DNA of 64,000 nucleotides from Halalkalibacter urbisdiaboli (GCF_002156385.1 NZ_MVJM01000001.1:306662-370661), one strand, 5' to 3'; positions 35,178 to 45,650 are shown, numbered from the stretch's first letter. Notes: generated from the letters alone by a model not told the origin. Numbers and translations: made by a program.

Positions 35178-36273
35178 TGTCTGGTTTTCTCTCCTTCACT
35201 TTTAATACAATGGCTTGGATAAGCACAAGAATCGGTATATAAATAAATACAAAATAAAAACCAAATTCACCTACCCATTTACTAAAAATCTCCACCTCTT
35301 GTCTCGTTGGTAGTGATATCGAAATGATTGTCATACAGGCTAATGCGATCACGAGCATTTTTCGCTGACTCATATTAAAAATACGCTTCCCTGCTCGACT
35401 TGCAGCCCAAATGGCAATCGCAATATTCGGTGCAATTAGCACCATCCATAATGAGATTCCTACGTATTCAAATCGTTCTAAAAAAGGGAGCTCTACAACT
35501 TTATAGAGTGTAAGCGTTGCCCATACGGTTCGATTTAATTGCTCCTCACTATAAAAAGTTAAACTAACTAGCATGATTCCTGTATAGATGAGAGTGGTTA
35601 TACCCGATCCTATTTGAGCCCATTTCTGTGTTAATGTACGATTCTTCAAAAATGGGTAATACATGAGTATTAATTCAAATCCGAGAAAGCTTAACGTTGT
35701 TTCTCTCGCTCCAAGAGCAATTTCAGTGAATGTGTGTTTCCATACTGGTAATAGATTTATAAAATGAGCAAATTCAAGTGGTAATAAAAGCATCGGAAAC
35801 AATGGCATCGGCATAATGACGCCTAAAAAGCAGAGACCAACGACCGTCCTAAATCCTCCAGAAACAATAATATAAAAAAAGAAAAACGCAAAAATAGAAA
35901 AAAACCAAGTAGGTAGATCCGAAAACATCCAGACTTGGACAATCTCTATGTAAGAACGAAGAACAACTGCTGCTAATGAAATGAAATAAAGAGTCACAAT
36001 GATACTTAATGTATGGCCAAGGTATTTTCCAAAAACTTGTTTATGAATGGTTATTAAATCCCCATCTGCTTTTTTTACTAACATATAAATACAGGTAATG
36101 AGAAAATGAACGTACACACCGGCAATGATGATCGAAATCCACCCATCGTATCCTGCATATTTTGTTATATTACGCTGAAACCCTAACACACCTACCCCGA
36201 CCTGAGTGGCATGAACTAAAAACAATGTGAGAAAGCCTGAAACAAGATATTGCTCTTTAATTGGTTGTTCCAT
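35158..36273 (-). CDS. Germinant receptor B subunit (GerAB family)
   Basis: 371 residues, about ten membrane helices, an APC-superfamily transporter-like protein that forms the ligand-binding part of the receptor in GerA-type systems. The N-terminus GFLTLFLVHATQVGVGVLGFQR matches the family pattern. Located 12 bases after the A-subunit stop. Confidence 0.9.
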   Translation of the reverse strand: MEQPIKEQYLVSGFLTLFLVHATQVGVGVLGFQRNITKYAGYDGWISIIIAGVYVHFLITCIYMLVKKADGDLITIHKQVFGKYLGHTLSIIVTLYFISLAAVVLRSYIEIVQVWMFSDLPTWFFSIFAFFFFYIIVSGGFRTVVGLCFLGVIMPMPLFPMLLLPLEFAHFINLLPVWKHTFTEIALGARETTLSFLGFELILMYYPFLKNRTLTQKWAQIGSGITTLIYTGIMLVSLTFYSEEQLNRTVWATLTLYKVVELPFLERFEYVGISLWMVLIAPNIAIAIWAASRAGKRIFNMSQRKMLVIALACMTIISISLPTRQEVEIFSKWVGEFGFYFVFIYIPILVLIQAIVLKVKERKPDNETHAL

Positions 36274-36285
36274 ATTGCTCCCCCT

Positions 36286-37770
36286 TCATTCATCAATGTC
36301 ATGTTTACGAGTTGCTTGAAAAAGATTTAATCGTTTTTTTTGTTTCGGCCGTAAGTAGACAGGGCGTGAGGACATCCAATTATACGGTACTCGAATAAAA
36401 GCGTCTCGCCAGTCCTTAAACCTCGGTGGATAAAGCGGTTCTAAATATGGTCTTCCTAATGATTTCAGTTTCAATAAGTGAATGAGCGTGTACAGTACAC
36501 AAATGACGACTCCTATTCCTCCTAAAAAAGCAGCAGTTATAATAAAGGGGAATCGAATTAAACGAATCGTGTTCCCCATTTGGTAAACAGGTGTTGTAAA
36601 CGAGGCAAGTGCTGCTAATGCTACAATGATAAGTAAAATATTACTCGTTAACCCTGCTTCAACCGAAGCTTGTCCTATAACAATCCCACCAACGATCCCA
36701 ATGGTTTGTCCAACCTTCGTAGGTAACCTCGCCCCAGCTTCTCGAAGCAATTCGATTGTTAGCTCTAGAAAGATGGCTTCAATGATAGGGGGAAACGGGA
36801 TATTACTTCTCGACGATATAATCGTTGCTAATAAGTCTTTCGGAATTAATTCGTAATGATAAGTTAATACGGCAACATAAATAGGTGTAGCAAGTATTGA
36901 AAATGAAACAGCAAAGAAACGAAGAAGTCTAACTGTAGAAGCTATTTGCCAAGGTAGAAAATAGTCTTCTAATGATGAAAAAAATTCAATTAAGGTAGAC
37001 GGACCCAAAACCGCCTCTGGTGAACCGTCACATAAGAATGCAACCTTCCCTTCTCCAAGAGCAGCTGCAACTCGTTCTGGTCTTTCCGAATTAATGAATT
37101 GCGGGAAAATAGACATCGAATTATCTGTTATCATTTGCGATAAGCTACTTGAATCCAATATTTGGTCAAACTCAATATCTTTTAGACGCTGAGTCATAGT
37201 CTGAACATTTTCCTCATCTACGATTCCGTCTAAATAAAGAACGGCCACCTTAGTTTGAGTTAGCTTGCCAATCTTTAATTCCTTTACTTTTAGCTGTGAT
37301 AATGGAAGTCGCTTCCTTATTAAACTTATGTTTGTATCAAGTGCCTCTATAAAGGCTTCCTGAGGACCGACCACGCTAAACTCGACTTCAGGGGTGGTTA
37401 CTTCACGATTTGAGTCCTTAGCAACATCAAATACGATACATTTCTGTGATTCCGTCTTAGTTCGAACCACCACGTAACCGTTTAGTACTTTCTCACGTAA
37501 GTCGCTTAGGTTCTCGACAATGTATTTATTTGATATCGGTATAGCTGAGTAAAGCTCCTCCAACGTACCAGATGACGTTTTCCGTAAATAGGGTAGTAAA
37601 TCTCGATTCAATTTTTCTTTGTCAACCAACGTATAAAAATAGCAGATCGAAAAGTGATGATTGCGCTCTTCCTGAAGTTCAATTTCTACAAAATCATTTG
37701 ATTGCTTAAAAACAGACAACACATCATTTATAGTCATTCGATGTTTTTTTGATAACCAGCGAAGAAGCAA
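36286..37770 (-). CDS. Germinant receptor A subunit (GerAA family)
   Basis: 494 residues: a large cytoplasmic N-terminal domain, then about five membrane helices between 285 and 440, with the family segments LYLDGIVDEE and FLCDGSPEAVLGPSTLIEFF, and a basic C-terminal tail. Starts at TTG after GGGAGGTG. First gene of the receptor operon. The GerA family includes GerK, GerB and others, which cannot be told apart here. Confidence 0.92.
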   Translation of the reverse strand: MLLRWLSKKHRMTINDVLSVFKQSNDFVEIELQEERNHHFSICYFYTLVDKEKLNRDLLPYLRKTSSGTLEELYSAIPISNKYIVENLSDLREKVLNGYVVVRTKTESQKCIVFDVAKDSNREVTTPEVEFSVVGPQEAFIEALDTNISLIRKRLPLSQLKVKELKIGKLTQTKVAVLYLDGIVDEENVQTMTQRLKDIEFDQILDSSSLSQMITDNSMSIFPQFINSERPERVAAALGEGKVAFLCDGSPEAVLGPSTLIEFFSSLEDYFLPWQIASTVRLLRFFAVSFSILATPIYVAVLTYHYELIPKDLLATIISSRSNIPFPPIIEAIFLELTIELLREAGARLPTKVGQTIGIVGGIVIGQASVEAGLTSNILLIIVALAALASFTTPVYQMGNTIRLIRFPFIITAAFLGGIGVVICVLYTLIHLLKLKSLGRPYLEPLYPPRFKDWRDAFIRVPYNWMSSRPVYLRPKQKKRLNLFQATRKHDIDE

Positions 37771-37891
37771 ATCAACACCTCCCTAAATAAAAAGTCTTCC
37801 AGTCTTTAGTATGAAAAGTCTAATTTGGAATTATACAAACCTTTTTCTGTTCTTTGATCCCGATAGTCATTCTCACTATAAATGTCATCAT

Positions 37892-37945
37892 AAAAATAAC
37901 ACCATGAATGAATTCTGCTTTATGCAGGTTCATTCATGGTGCTTT
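37892..37945 (-). terminator. Terminator after the VanW gene
   Basis: CACCATGAATGAA pairs with TTCATTCATGGTG, with an inner CTGC / GCAG stem; T-rich on both sides. Confidence 0.85.
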
Positions 37946-37946
37946 G

Positions 37947-38861
37947 TTATGAACTTTCTTTATGTGAAAAAACTTTAACAGTTAAGGCACCATCCGTGAC
38001 CTGTGTCCGGATCATAATTGGATACTGTAGCGTATTCCGAAACCGAAAATCTGGACCTCCCCAGGATACCGTTGCGTCTCTTCCCTCTGGCACATACCCG
38101 ACCTCTCTTGAGTGAGTATAGCGTTCAATCATTTCTAATCCTGCTGCTTCAACTGCATTAAACAACGTTGACGACGTTTGGCAAATTCCACCACCAATAC
38201 CTATAACAAATTCCTTATTGACAATCTCCTTCGCTTCTTGATAACCTCGTTCAATCGTCCTTTCCCCTACAACACGGTTAAAAGAAAAGTCATCACCTGG
38301 ACCTAGTACTAAATCATGGATCGCTTCGGCAGACAGCTTAATATTTTTAGTACGTCCTTCAACTGAAGAATTAAAAAAGGTTTTATATTCTGCAAGCAGA
38401 AATTTATCAAGCCCAATTAGCTGCTCTTTTGAAACAGTCGGTTCTGTAACGTAAATTGGTAAACTGACTTCCCTTACGTAATAGGGTAGATGAAGTAATG
38501 TTTCAACTAGCTCTGATTCAGATAAAATAATTCTTTCCTGCCCAGGGGTCACTTCCCCACTTTCATTAATCGATGGATTTCGCATTGGTGTATCGATTTC
38601 TAGAGCTAGTTGCTTTGCTAGTTGTTCTACCTTCTCTACATCGAGGCTGCCATCCGGCTTATAACCATAATCATTAAGCGTAATGCTCACTCTTGAGTTA
38701 TCCCTTTCATCAACCAAATTAATCACTTTTACCGCTGGAACTTGTAAAGACAGCTCTACCCTATCTTTGGATCGATGATTTTTTACAGAGTGTGAGTCTT
38801 CTTCCGTTACCATACAGCCCATAAGAACGAAAAAACTTAATATGATTGCCATTCTTTTCAT
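37947..38861 (-). CDS. VanW-family lipoprotein
   Basis: 304 residues, lipobox MGC near residue 15. The VanW domain fills the C-terminal half, with GPGDDFSFNRVVGERT and GIGGGICQTSSTLFNA carrying the conserved cysteine, and a C-terminal beta segment (G5-like). VanW proteins are cell-wall associated and of unclear activity; some relate to spore cortex or L,D-transpeptidase partners. It is separated from the ger operon by its own terminator. Confidence 0.85.
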   Translation of the reverse strand: MKRMAIILSFFVLMGCMVTEEDSHSVKNHRSKDRVELSLQVPAVKVINLVDERDNSRVSITLNDYGYKPDGSLDVEKVEQLAKQLALEIDTPMRNPSINESGEVTPGQERIILSESELVETLLHLPYYVREVSLPIYVTEPTVSKEQLIGLDKFLLAEYKTFFNSSVEGRTKNIKLSAEAIHDLVLGPGDDFSFNRVVGERTIERGYQEAKEIVNKEFVIGIGGGICQTSSTLFNAVEAAGLEMIERYTHSREVGYVPEGRDATVSWGGPDFRFRNTLQYPIMIRTQVTDGALTVKVFSHKESS

Positions 38862-38961
38862 CTTGCCCCTCCCTCACATCATTTTCCATTTTTTATCTTA
38901 TGAGGAGACAGTGCTATTGATGATTCAACTAATATAATGAATATTTTACATTTTTCCACAA

Positions 38962-39006
38962 AAATAGAAACTGTGCCAAATGGTTGTTTTTTAACCGTTT
39001 GACACA
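38962..39006 (-). terminator. Terminator downstream of the cobalamin operon
   Basis: CTGTGCCAAATGGTT pairs with AACCGTTTGACACAG around a short loop; on the minus strand TTTCTATTTTTG follows. The 38.87-39.2 kb gap holds this hairpin, the repeat at 39.05 kb and no gene. Confidence 0.75.
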
Positions 39007-39052
39007 GCCTGCAATGAGCGTAGTCACTCCATCTTTTAAAAGTCTTACAATG

Positions 39053-39097
39053 AGAAGGGCACTGAAAAAGGGTGGTTTTCCCTTTTTCAGTACCCTC
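39053..39097. repeat. Palindromic repeat, second copy
   Basis: GAAGGGCACTGAAAAAGGG pairs with CCCTTTTTCAGTACCCTC. The stem sequence is nearly the same as in the copies at 6.5 kb and 56.5 kb. Confidence 0.65.
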
Positions 39098-39199
39098 ACA
39101 ATAAGTGGGGTTCTCATCGTGTATCGAACAGAGTTATTGCCGTGCTCGCTTTAAGCTTTTGAGAAAGCCATTAACATTCAAGAATATGAATGTTATTCG

Positions 39200-39793
39200 C
39201 TATTTCTCTTCTTTCCTCTTTCCCCCTCTAAAAACGATGGCACTCCGCTCATACTCTACATCGTTTACATTCAAACGGGCGTTTACAACTCGAGCAATCG
39301 CAAAAAAGTAATCAGAAAGTCGATTAATATATTTTAATACTACCGGATTATGGATTTCACTTTCTCGGTGGAGTCTTGTTATATAGCGTTCCGCGCGTCG
39401 TGTAGTTGTTCGACAAATATGTAAAGTAGCAGCTGCCTCTGAACCTCCGGGAAGAATAAATCGTTGTAGCTCAGGAGCTTCCTGAATATAGACATCAATA
39501 CGTTCCTCAAGATAATCAACCATGTCTTGTGATGCCTTATATGGCCGTTCTTCAGTTACCTTTAATTTCGCTAAATCACTGCCACAATCAAATAATTCAT
39601 GTTGAATTTTCACTAATTCATCTTTTATATCTGGAAAAACCGCCTCATCGAGTTGCGCAATCGCAAGACCAACAAAGGAATTAACCTCATCTGTTGTTCC
39701 ATAAGCTGTTACTCGTACATCATCCTTTGCCAATCTTCCGCCAATTACACTAGTTTTTCCTTCGTCACCCGTACGTGTATATAATCGCATCAT
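39200..39793 (-). CDS. PduO-type ATP:cob(I)alamin adenosyltransferase
   Basis: Transfers the adenosyl group of ATP to cob(I)alamin or cobinamide. N-terminal TRTGDEGKTS, AYGTTDEVNS and C-terminal CRTTTRRAER are the PduO marks. 197 residues, like Bacillus YvqK. Start ATGATG after AGGAGG. Last gene of the salvage operon. Its product is the form needed by CarH-like regulators, whereas MetH uses methylcobalamin. Confidence 0.93.
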   Translation of the reverse strand: MMRLYTRTGDEGKTSVIGGRLAKDDVRVTAYGTTDEVNSFVGLAIAQLDEAVFPDIKDELVKIQHELFDCGSDLAKLKVTEERPYKASQDMVDYLEERIDVYIQEAPELQRFILPGGSEAAATLHICRTTTRRAERYITRLHRESEIHNPVVLKYINRLSDYFFAIARVVNARLNVNDVEYERSAIVFRGGKRKEEK

Positions 39794-39805
39794 TTCTTCC
39801 TCCTA

Positions 39806-40162
39806 TTATTTAAGTCGGTGATTCAGACCGTACCATATAACATCAACACGCTCAGCTTCTTTAACCACATCTTGATAGCACCATCCCGTCATATCACGCC
39901 AAGCCCGCTCTTCCTTCTCCATCGGAACAATCCCTTTGCCAATATCGGCCCCTATTAAGAAGAGTGTTTTGTTACGAGTAGTCTGTTCCCATTGTAGCCA
40001 ACTATCGAGCCATTGCTTGAACTGTAAACGTGGTGAATTAGTCGATAAAAAATGTTTAATAATATTTTCTAATCCAAAAATGACAATTGTGTCGGTGTTT
40101 TGTTTTTCTGGGATAGGAGGTAGCTGATCATAGCCATTGTACCATGCTACTTCCCTTTTCAA
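39806..40162 (-). CDS. CobU-like protein lacking the P-loop
   Basis: 118 residues equivalent to the middle and end of adenosylcobinamide kinase/guanylyltransferase: IGADIGKGIVP, WRDMTGWCYQ and the tail VIWYGLNHRLK fit the usual NE.G.GIVP..R.(F/W)RD..G..NQ and V..GLP..LK patterns. The N-terminal GG.RSGKS P-loop and the guanylylated histidine region are absent, and no coding sequence for them precedes it. A full-length CobU is encoded earlier in the same operon. The start is a TTG with a poor ribosome site, consistent with coupling to cobC nine bases away. Confidence 0.75.
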   Translation of the reverse strand: MKREVAWYNGYDQLPPIPEKQNTDTIVIFGLENIIKHFLSTNSPRLQFKQWLDSWLQWEQTTRNKTLFLIGADIGKGIVPMEKEERAWRDMTGWCYQDVVKEAERVDVIWYGLNHRLK

Positions 40163-40170
40163 CTCATATG

Positions 40171-40815
40171 TTATCTGTTCATGAACCCAGCGATTTTTCC
40201 CGTGAAATGCTCCTCCTGTAATGAACTGAATCGTTCTCCCCTCCTCAGCGCTGCCAGATTACCTGTTAATGTAAACACGGTTCCAATTGGTACAGCCCAC
40301 TCAAAAAATGACTTACCGACCGGCGCATAGTCAGATAGCCATTGCCGAATCACACCACCATGGGTGATAACTGTGACTTCATCTATATTTTGACTAAATG
40401 CATCCTCAATAATCTGCGAAAACCCGTTTGTCACTCGATTCTTAAAAGCGGTGATCGTTTCACCATTTGGAGGAGAGTAGTCTACCGGGCTCGTTAACCA
40501 ATTTTGATAATCTTTACACCCTTTTAATTCCTCATAGCTTTTTCCTTCCCAATCACCAAACTGATACTCTCTAATCAGTCGTGATTTTTGGTAAGGTTTT
40601 GTTGGAAACAATATCTCGGTCGTTTGTTTACATCTGACCATATCACTAGAAACAATACATGTCGTATCCGCTATTTTTTTTGCTAGGCTCTTCATTTGTA
40701 TAACCCCGTTGCTTGATAACGGTAAGTCAGTTGAACCGATATAGCGCCGCTCTTCGTTATACATCGTTAACCCGTGACGAATGCAAGTAAAAGTAAAAGA
40801 ACGAGCCATAGCCAT
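40171..40815 (-). CDS. cobC: Histidine phosphatase, probable alpha-ribazole phosphatase
   Basis: Removes the phosphate from alpha-ribazole-5'-phosphate or adenosylcobalamin phosphate late in nucleotide loop assembly. Phosphohistidine motif IRHGLT near residue 12, second histidine in VITHGGVIRQW, plus EYQFGDWEG. 214 residues. The start overlaps cobS by 49 bases, which is long; an internal start is possible. Confidence 0.85.
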   Translation of the reverse strand: MAMARSFTFTCIRHGLTMYNEERRYIGSTDLPLSSNGVIQMKSLAKKIADTTCIVSSDMVRCKQTTEILFPTKPYQKSRLIREYQFGDWEGKSYEELKGCKDYQNWLTSPVDYSPPNGETITAFKNRVTNGFSQIIEDAFSQNIDEVTVITHGGVIRQWLSDYAPVGKSFFEWAVPIGTVFTLTGNLAALRRGERFSSLQEEHFTGKIAGFMNR

Positions 40816-41570
40816 GTTTCACCTCCTTCTGTGCTAGCACCAATCGTATCACCTGTTACTCCACCAATTTGCTTATTACAAAATTGAAGCCAAACGATGA
40901 AAAATAGGAACCCAGCTAAAAGCAGTGCTAACATTAATGGTTGCCAGATAACTGTACAGCCGATGAAGAGCATAACCCATAAAGCGTACAATCGCTTAAC
41001 GAATGGACATTTTGCAGGTAATAAAGCTCTAGCCATTCCATGTTCTCTCGCAAACCTACCAAATAAAATTTGAAAGCCCATAAATAATCGAGTCAAAAAT
41101 GGAATTGTCAAAAGAACAAACACAATATTGTCACCTAGTAAGAGAATCGCTTCATACATGAACAAATAACGCCAACCTAATAAAACCAATAATGAAAGGA
41201 CACCAAAGGCACCAATTCGTGAATCCTTCATAATTTCCAATTTCTTTTCACGCTCTCTACGTGAAAACACGGCATCACTAAAGTCAGCCCAACCATCTAG
41301 GTGTAAGCCACCTGAATACACAATCGAAAACGTTAATAGCCATGCTGTGATGATCATTAGTGACAAGCTCGTATAAGAAAGGAGAACGTATGCTTGAATG
41401 GCAAGCAAAAGGCCTAACATAAGCCCAGTCAATGGGTAAGCGGCAACTGACCATTGTGCCCGTTCATTATCCCAAGGAACCTCCTTACGAATCGGAATGG
41501 TTGTAAGCAATTGGAAGGCTAATAGTATCCCATCTCGAATCATAAATTTCACTGTTTTATAATCTCCCAT
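40767..41570 (-). CDS. cobS: Adenosylcobinamide-GDP ribazoletransferase
   Basis: Membrane cobalamin synthase joining activated cobinamide to alpha-ribazole. 267 residues, about six helices, with the conserved acidic stretch [12 protein letters not shown] and DSRIGAFG, and [10 protein letters not shown] near the end. Overlaps cobQ by 22 bases. Confidence 0.93.
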   Translation of the reverse strand: MGDYKTVKFMIRDGILLAFQLLTTIPIRKEVPWDNERAQWSVAAYPLTGLMLGLLLAIQAYVLLSYTSLSLMIITAWLLTFSIVYSGGLHLDGWADFSDAVFSRREREKKLEIMKDSRIGAFGVLSLLVLLGWRYLFMYEAILLLGDNIVFVLLTIPFLTRLFMGFQILFGRFAREHGMARALLPAKCPFVKRLYALWVMLFIGCTVIWQPLMLALLLAGFLFFIVWLQFCNKQIGGVTGDTIGASTEGGETWLWLVLLLLLAFVTG

Positions 41571-43075
41571 TCATCTAGCTTCTCAAGTAAAAGCTCCACA
41601 TCCAACTCTCTCTCAACCGCATCGGCAAGGCGATCATAAGCTTTACTTCTTGTTAAAGTAAAAGGCTTAACTGGTTGCTTACACCAGCCTTTTCTTTCAC
41701 GCAGCTCGTTCAACCACCATGTACGCCATTGATCGTTGTGAAAGAGATGATGGAAGTATGTTCCAATCACTCGGCCATTTTTTAAACATACACCTTCTTC
41801 ATCACCATTGACCTTAAGAAACGGCTTGATATCGGTAGATAATCGAGTCGTTTGTCCTAAATGAATTTCAAAGCCCTCGATCTGCTCTCCAAGAAGTTCC
41901 TTCGGGTTTAAAATACAACCTGTTGAACGAATGGTTGTTTTTTTATCTTCGAACATCGTTTCTAAAGAGACAATACCAAGCCCATCCGTTCTATTCCCTT
42001 TGATCCCCGTATCAGTTCCTGCATAATCAATTAATGTTTCACCAAGCATTTGATAGCCACCACAAATCCCAATGATTGTTCCATTCTTTTGCATATACGC
42101 TTGAATAGCTTCAAATAATCCTGATTTCTTAATTGCTGTTAAATCATGAAAGGTACTTTTTGTTCCCGGAATAATAATTGCATCTGGCTCACCTAGGTTG
42201 CCATGCGCCTGAACGAATCGAATCGACACATCATCCTCATGACGAAATGGCTCCAAATCGGTATAATTTGATATATACGGTAAATCAATAACAGCAATAT
42301 CAAGAACTTGTTTATTTAAAGGCTTCGACAAAAAGGATGTTTTCATAGAAAGAGAATCCTCACCCTCAATTGAGAGGTTCGGTAAATGAGGAAGCACTGC
42401 TAACACTGGTATACCTAAATGTTCTTCAATCCAGGTGCGACCACTCTCAAATAGCGTAGGATCACCACGAAATTTATTAATAATCACACCAACTACACGA
42501 CTTCGCTCAGCATCATTCAATAATTGTAATGTACCAGCAATGCTTGCAAACACTCCGCCTCGGTCGATATCGGTAACTAACACGACAGGTACATCTGCAA
42601 GCTCAGCAACCTTCATGTTCACTAGCTCACGATCGTTCAAGTTCATTTCAACTGGGCTTCCAGCCCCTTCGATAACGACATAGTCAAACTCCTCTTCTAG
42701 CTTGGCAAGGGCAATTTGAATCGTCTCAAGCCCTTTTTCATAAAATTGCTCTCTGTAAGCACGACCAGATAATGTTTGGTACACCTTTCCAAAACGAACA
42801 ATCTCTGAATCACGGTCACTTCGCGGCTTGAGTAGAATCGGATTCATATAAACGCTTGCCTCCACCTCTGCTGCTTCTGCCTGTATTCCTTGTGCCCGGC
42901 CAATTTCACTTCCGTCTAAGGTCACGTAGGAATTATTGGACATATTTTGCGATTTAAATGGAGCTACTCGAAGCTTACGTCGAGAAAAGATACGACATAG
43001 TGCCGTGCATATTACACTCTTTCCAACATCTGAAGACGTACCTTGAATCATAATTCCTTTCATTTCAGACGCCAC
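41549..43075 (-). CDS. cbiP: Cobyric acid synthase (glutamine-hydrolysing)
   Basis: Amidates adenosylcobyrinic acid a,c-diamide at four positions. N-terminal P-loop-like [32 protein letters not shown]-terminal glutaminase with the nucleophile in [10 protein letters not shown] and a final histidine in GTYFHHLFH. 508 residues, full length. Its presence together with CbiZ suggests salvage through cobyric acid. Confidence 0.94.
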   Translation of the reverse strand: MASEMKGIMIQGTSSDVGKSVICTALCRIFSRRKLRVAPFKSQNMSNNSYVTLDGSEIGRAQGIQAEAAEVEASVYMNPILLKPRSDRDSEIVRFGKVYQTLSGRAYREQFYEKGLETIQIALAKLEEEFDYVVIEGAGSPVEMNLNDRELVNMKVAELADVPVVLVTDIDRGGVFASIAGTLQLLNDAERSRVVGVIINKFRGDPTLFESGRTWIEEHLGIPVLAVLPHLPNLSIEGEDSLSMKTSFLSKPLNKQVLDIAVIDLPYISNYTDLEPFRHEDDVSIRFVQAHGNLGEPDAIIIPGTKSTFHDLTAIKKSGLFEAIQAYMQKNGTIIGICGGYQMLGETLIDYAGTDTGIKGNRTDGLGIVSLETMFEDKKTTIRSTGCILNPKELLGEQIEGFEIHLGQTTRLSTDIKPFLKVNGDEEGVCLKNGRVIGTYFHHLFHNDQWRTWWLNELRERKGWCKQPVKPFTLTRSKAYDRLADAVERELDVELLLEKLDEWEIIKQ

Positions 43076-43634
43076 CTTTCATAATCTTTGGTAGACCAAA
43101 TTCAACTAAGATGACTTCTTCTGCAAGCTTGACTAGAACTTGATGTAGTTTTCCAAGTAATTTTATATAAATCATCGAACCTTCGTTTTTCAAAGGGATA
43201 TCAAAGAATATTTCGTTTGATACGATAATATAATGACATGGCGCCTCCTTCATTGTGAGAAAGGCTCCCTTTAATCTTTCAAATACGTCATGCTGATAGA
43301 ATTGACTTTTCCATTTATCACCTTCTATTTCCCATTCAAAAAACAACTCATTACTAAGTAGTGTCGTTAAACAATCAACTAATACTACATCGTCTTTATG
43401 AAATGTTGTAAGAAGCTGTTCAATCTGTCTTTCTTTTTCAATGACATTCCAATAGTGAGAAGACCGCTTACGCTGGAGCTGATGAGCCGTTACACGTTTG
43501 GCCATTTCGCTATCATAAACGTGACTTGTTGCCACATAATATAGATTTCCATTTGGACCGTGATACTTAACTGCCCGTTGCTCGGCATAAGCACTTTTAC
43601 CACTCCGAACACCACCTGTCACAAAAATCAGCAT
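43065..43634 (-). CDS. cobU: Adenosylcobinamide kinase / guanylyltransferase
   Basis: Phosphorylates adenosylcobinamide and then adds GMP. P-loop [13 protein letters not shown] at about 6-18; [10 protein letters not shown]; a histidine in AHQLQRKR at the position of the guanylylated histidine of Salmonella Cob[12 protein letters not shown]. The C-terminal part is divergent: where the family has VSNEVG.GIVP...R..RD..G, this reads [17 protein letters not shown]. The start used follows GGAGAGG; an ATG 12 bases upstream is less likely. Overlaps its neighbours on both sides. Confidence 0.88.
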   Translation of the reverse strand: MLIFVTGGVRSGKSAYAEQRAVKYHGPNGNLYYVATSHVYDSEMAKRVTAHQLQRKRSSHYWNVIEKERQIEQLLTTFHKDDVVLVDCLTTLLSNELFFEWEIEGDKWKSQFYQHDVFERLKGAFLTMKEAPCHYIIVSNEIFFDIPLKNEGSMIYIKLLGKLHQVLVKLAEEVILVEFGLPKIMKGGV

Positions 43635-44707
43635 GTTCCTCTCCATTCCTTTAAACTTGCTAGTAGAAGGTCATTCTCTTCTTTCGTTTTGACAGCACAA
43701 CGTAAATAATTGCCCTCTAGTCCGTTAAAATTGTAAGTATGACGTACAATAATCCCTTTTTTGATTAAAAATTTCATGACATGATCCATGTTCTGAAGTG
43801 AAGGTTCAGATAATAAATAGAAATTAACCGAAGAGTCAGAAACTGAAAATCCTAGTTGTTCAGCTTCCCTTTTCACACGCTCACGTTCACTTGAAACTTT
43901 CGCTACAGTCTCTTTAACGTAAGCTTTCTCTTGTAAAAGCTGTAAGCCAACTTGTTGAGCGAGTCCATTTACACTCCATGGCGGCTGTCGTTCTTTCATT
44001 TTTTTCATAAGAATTGGTGGACCTATCACATAACCGAGCCTCAAGCCCGCGATCGCATACATTTTCGTTAATGACCTTAAAATTACGAGATTTGAATACT
44101 CGCTTATCAGATTAGAAAACGTTTTTTGGGACATTGTAAAATCAAAAAAAGCCTCATCGATCACAACGCTCGTTCCTGTCGTATCTGCTTTTTTAATAAT
44201 TTTTACTATTTCTTTTTCGTCATACGTAACACCAGTTGGATTGTTAGGTGTACATAAAAAAAGCAAATCCGTTCCTTGTAAATAAGGCTCAACCTCTTCA
44301 TACGTAAGGATCCACGGTGGGGAAAGAATAATAGAAGTTACTTCACAGCCATAAGCAATACAAGCATCTCGATATTCGGAGAAGGCCGGTTCAATAATCG
44401 CTACTCTCTTGTTCTGGAAAACATTCGCGATTAAAAAAATCAGTTCAGCAGCTCCATTGCCAATTAACAGCATGGATGAATTTATTCCGAATGAATCTGC
44501 AAGCTCACTCTTTAACTGTGTTACCTCAGGATCAGGATAAGAAGTCAGCATTTCAATCAAAGCACCACTTTTCAAAGCCGATTTCAAACATGATGGTGGT
44601 CCATATGGATTCGTATTGACACTAAAGTCAATTACGTTATCGGGATGCTGTATTCCAAGCGCCTGAGTTACATACATTGGATTAGCTCCATGATTAGGTA
44701 ATGACAA
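43628..44707 (-). CDS. cobD: Threonine-phosphate decarboxylase
   Basis: A class I aminotransferase-fold PLP enzyme that makes (R)-1-aminopropan-2-ol phosphate for the corrinoid side chain. N-terminal NHGANP and DFSVNTNPYGPP, CTPNNPTG, and the PLP lysine in RSLTKMYAIAGLRLGY. 359 residues. HisC-like aminotransferases are related, but operon context decides. Confidence 0.92.
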   Translation of the reverse strand: MSLPNHGANPMYVTQALGIQHPDNVIDFSVNTNPYGPPSCLKSALKSGALIEMLTSYPDPEVTQLKSELADSFGINSSMLLIGNGAAELIFLIANVFQNKRVAIIEPAFSEYRDACIAYGCEVTSIILSPPWILTYEEVEPYLQGTDLLFLCTPNNPTGVTYDEKEIVKIIKKADTTGTSVVIDEAFFDFTMSQKTFSNLISEYSNLVILRSLTKMYAIAGLRLGYVIGPPILMKKMKERQPPWSVNGLAQQVGLQLLQEKAYVKETVAKVSSERERVKREAEQLGFSVSDSSVNFYLLSEPSLQNMDHVMKFLIKKGIIVRHTYNFNGLEGNYLRCAVKTKEENDLLLASLKEWRGTC

Positions 44708-45650
44708 CGATTATCCCTCCTAGCAACCATAGAAAACAGGTAAACGCCACAACTGTTCGCTCCATGATTGAATTTGTTTCGTATATATGTACTGCTTTTA
44801 ATGGAGTTAGTGGTTCCCCCATTTTTGCACGATTTGAAATCATTCCCTTATATGTGTTCACCCCTCCAAGCTGAATCCCTAGCAACGCAGCAACTGCCGC
44901 TTCCCCCCAGCCACTGTTTGGACTTGGATGCTTCGGAGCATCCGCTGTGACTACGTTCCAACAAGCTCTCTTAGAACGGGCTAGTTTTGGTTTATTCATG
45001 ACAATCATTAAAAACCCAGTTATTCGACTTGGAACCAAGTTTAATAGATCATCAATCTTTGCGGAGGCAAAACCAAATTGAACATACTTATCATTTTTAT
45101 ACCCAAGCATCGAATCACATGTATTAACTGCACGATATAAAAGTGCTAATGGTGCACCACCGATTAAAGCATAGAACAGTGGCGCTGTAACACCGTCACT
45201 TGTGTTTTCAGCGACTGTTTCAACCGCTCCACGCGTGCATTCACTCTCATCAAGCTGATTTGTATCGCGTCCAACAATATAAGATAATGCTTTTCGCGCC
45301 TCTAAAATATTCCCTCTTTCTAATGGTTTGGCAACAGCAAGTGCGGCTTCCTTTAATCCCTTCGTAGCAATCGTTGTTGAAATAAGAAAAGCTTCAATTA
45401 AAATGCCGACATACACGTGGATAGCATAGGCTGAAGCAATCATTACCAGGGCAATGATATAGACAGCTGTAATCACGATAACAACACAAAGCAACCCTTT
45501 TATCTTCTTGTTTTTTCCGCAATTTAATAATTTATCAAGAACTCCTATGAGCTTCCCCATTCCGATAACGGGATGAGGAAGCCACTTAGGATCACCAATA
45601 ATCCGATCAATCACAACTGCAAGTGTAAGAGCTATTAGATGAAAAATCAT
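44694..45650 (-). CDS. cbiB: Adenosylcobinamide-phosphate synthase
   Basis: Membrane enzyme attaching aminopropanol (phosphate) to adenosylcobyric acid. 318 residues, about five helices, with DRIIGDPKWLPHPVIGMGK, ESECTRGAVETVAENTSDG split by the substrate loop, and PNSGWGEAAVA. Overlaps both neighbours by a few bases. Confidence 0.93.
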   Translation of the reverse strand: MIFHLIALTLAVVIDRIIGDPKWLPHPVIGMGKLIGVLDKLLNCGKNKKIKGLLCVVIVITAVYIIALVMIASAYAIHVYVGILIEAFLISTTIATKGLKEAALAVAKPLERGNILEARKALSYIVGRDTNQLDESECTRGAVETVAENTSDGVTAPLFYALIGGAPLALLYRAVNTCDSMLGYKNDKYVQFGFASAKIDDLLNLVPSRITGFLMIVMNKPKLARSKRACWNVVTADAPKHPSPNSGWGEAAVAALLGIQLGGVNTYKGMISNRAKMGEPLTPLKAVHIYETNSIMERTVVAFTCFLWLLGGIIVVIT

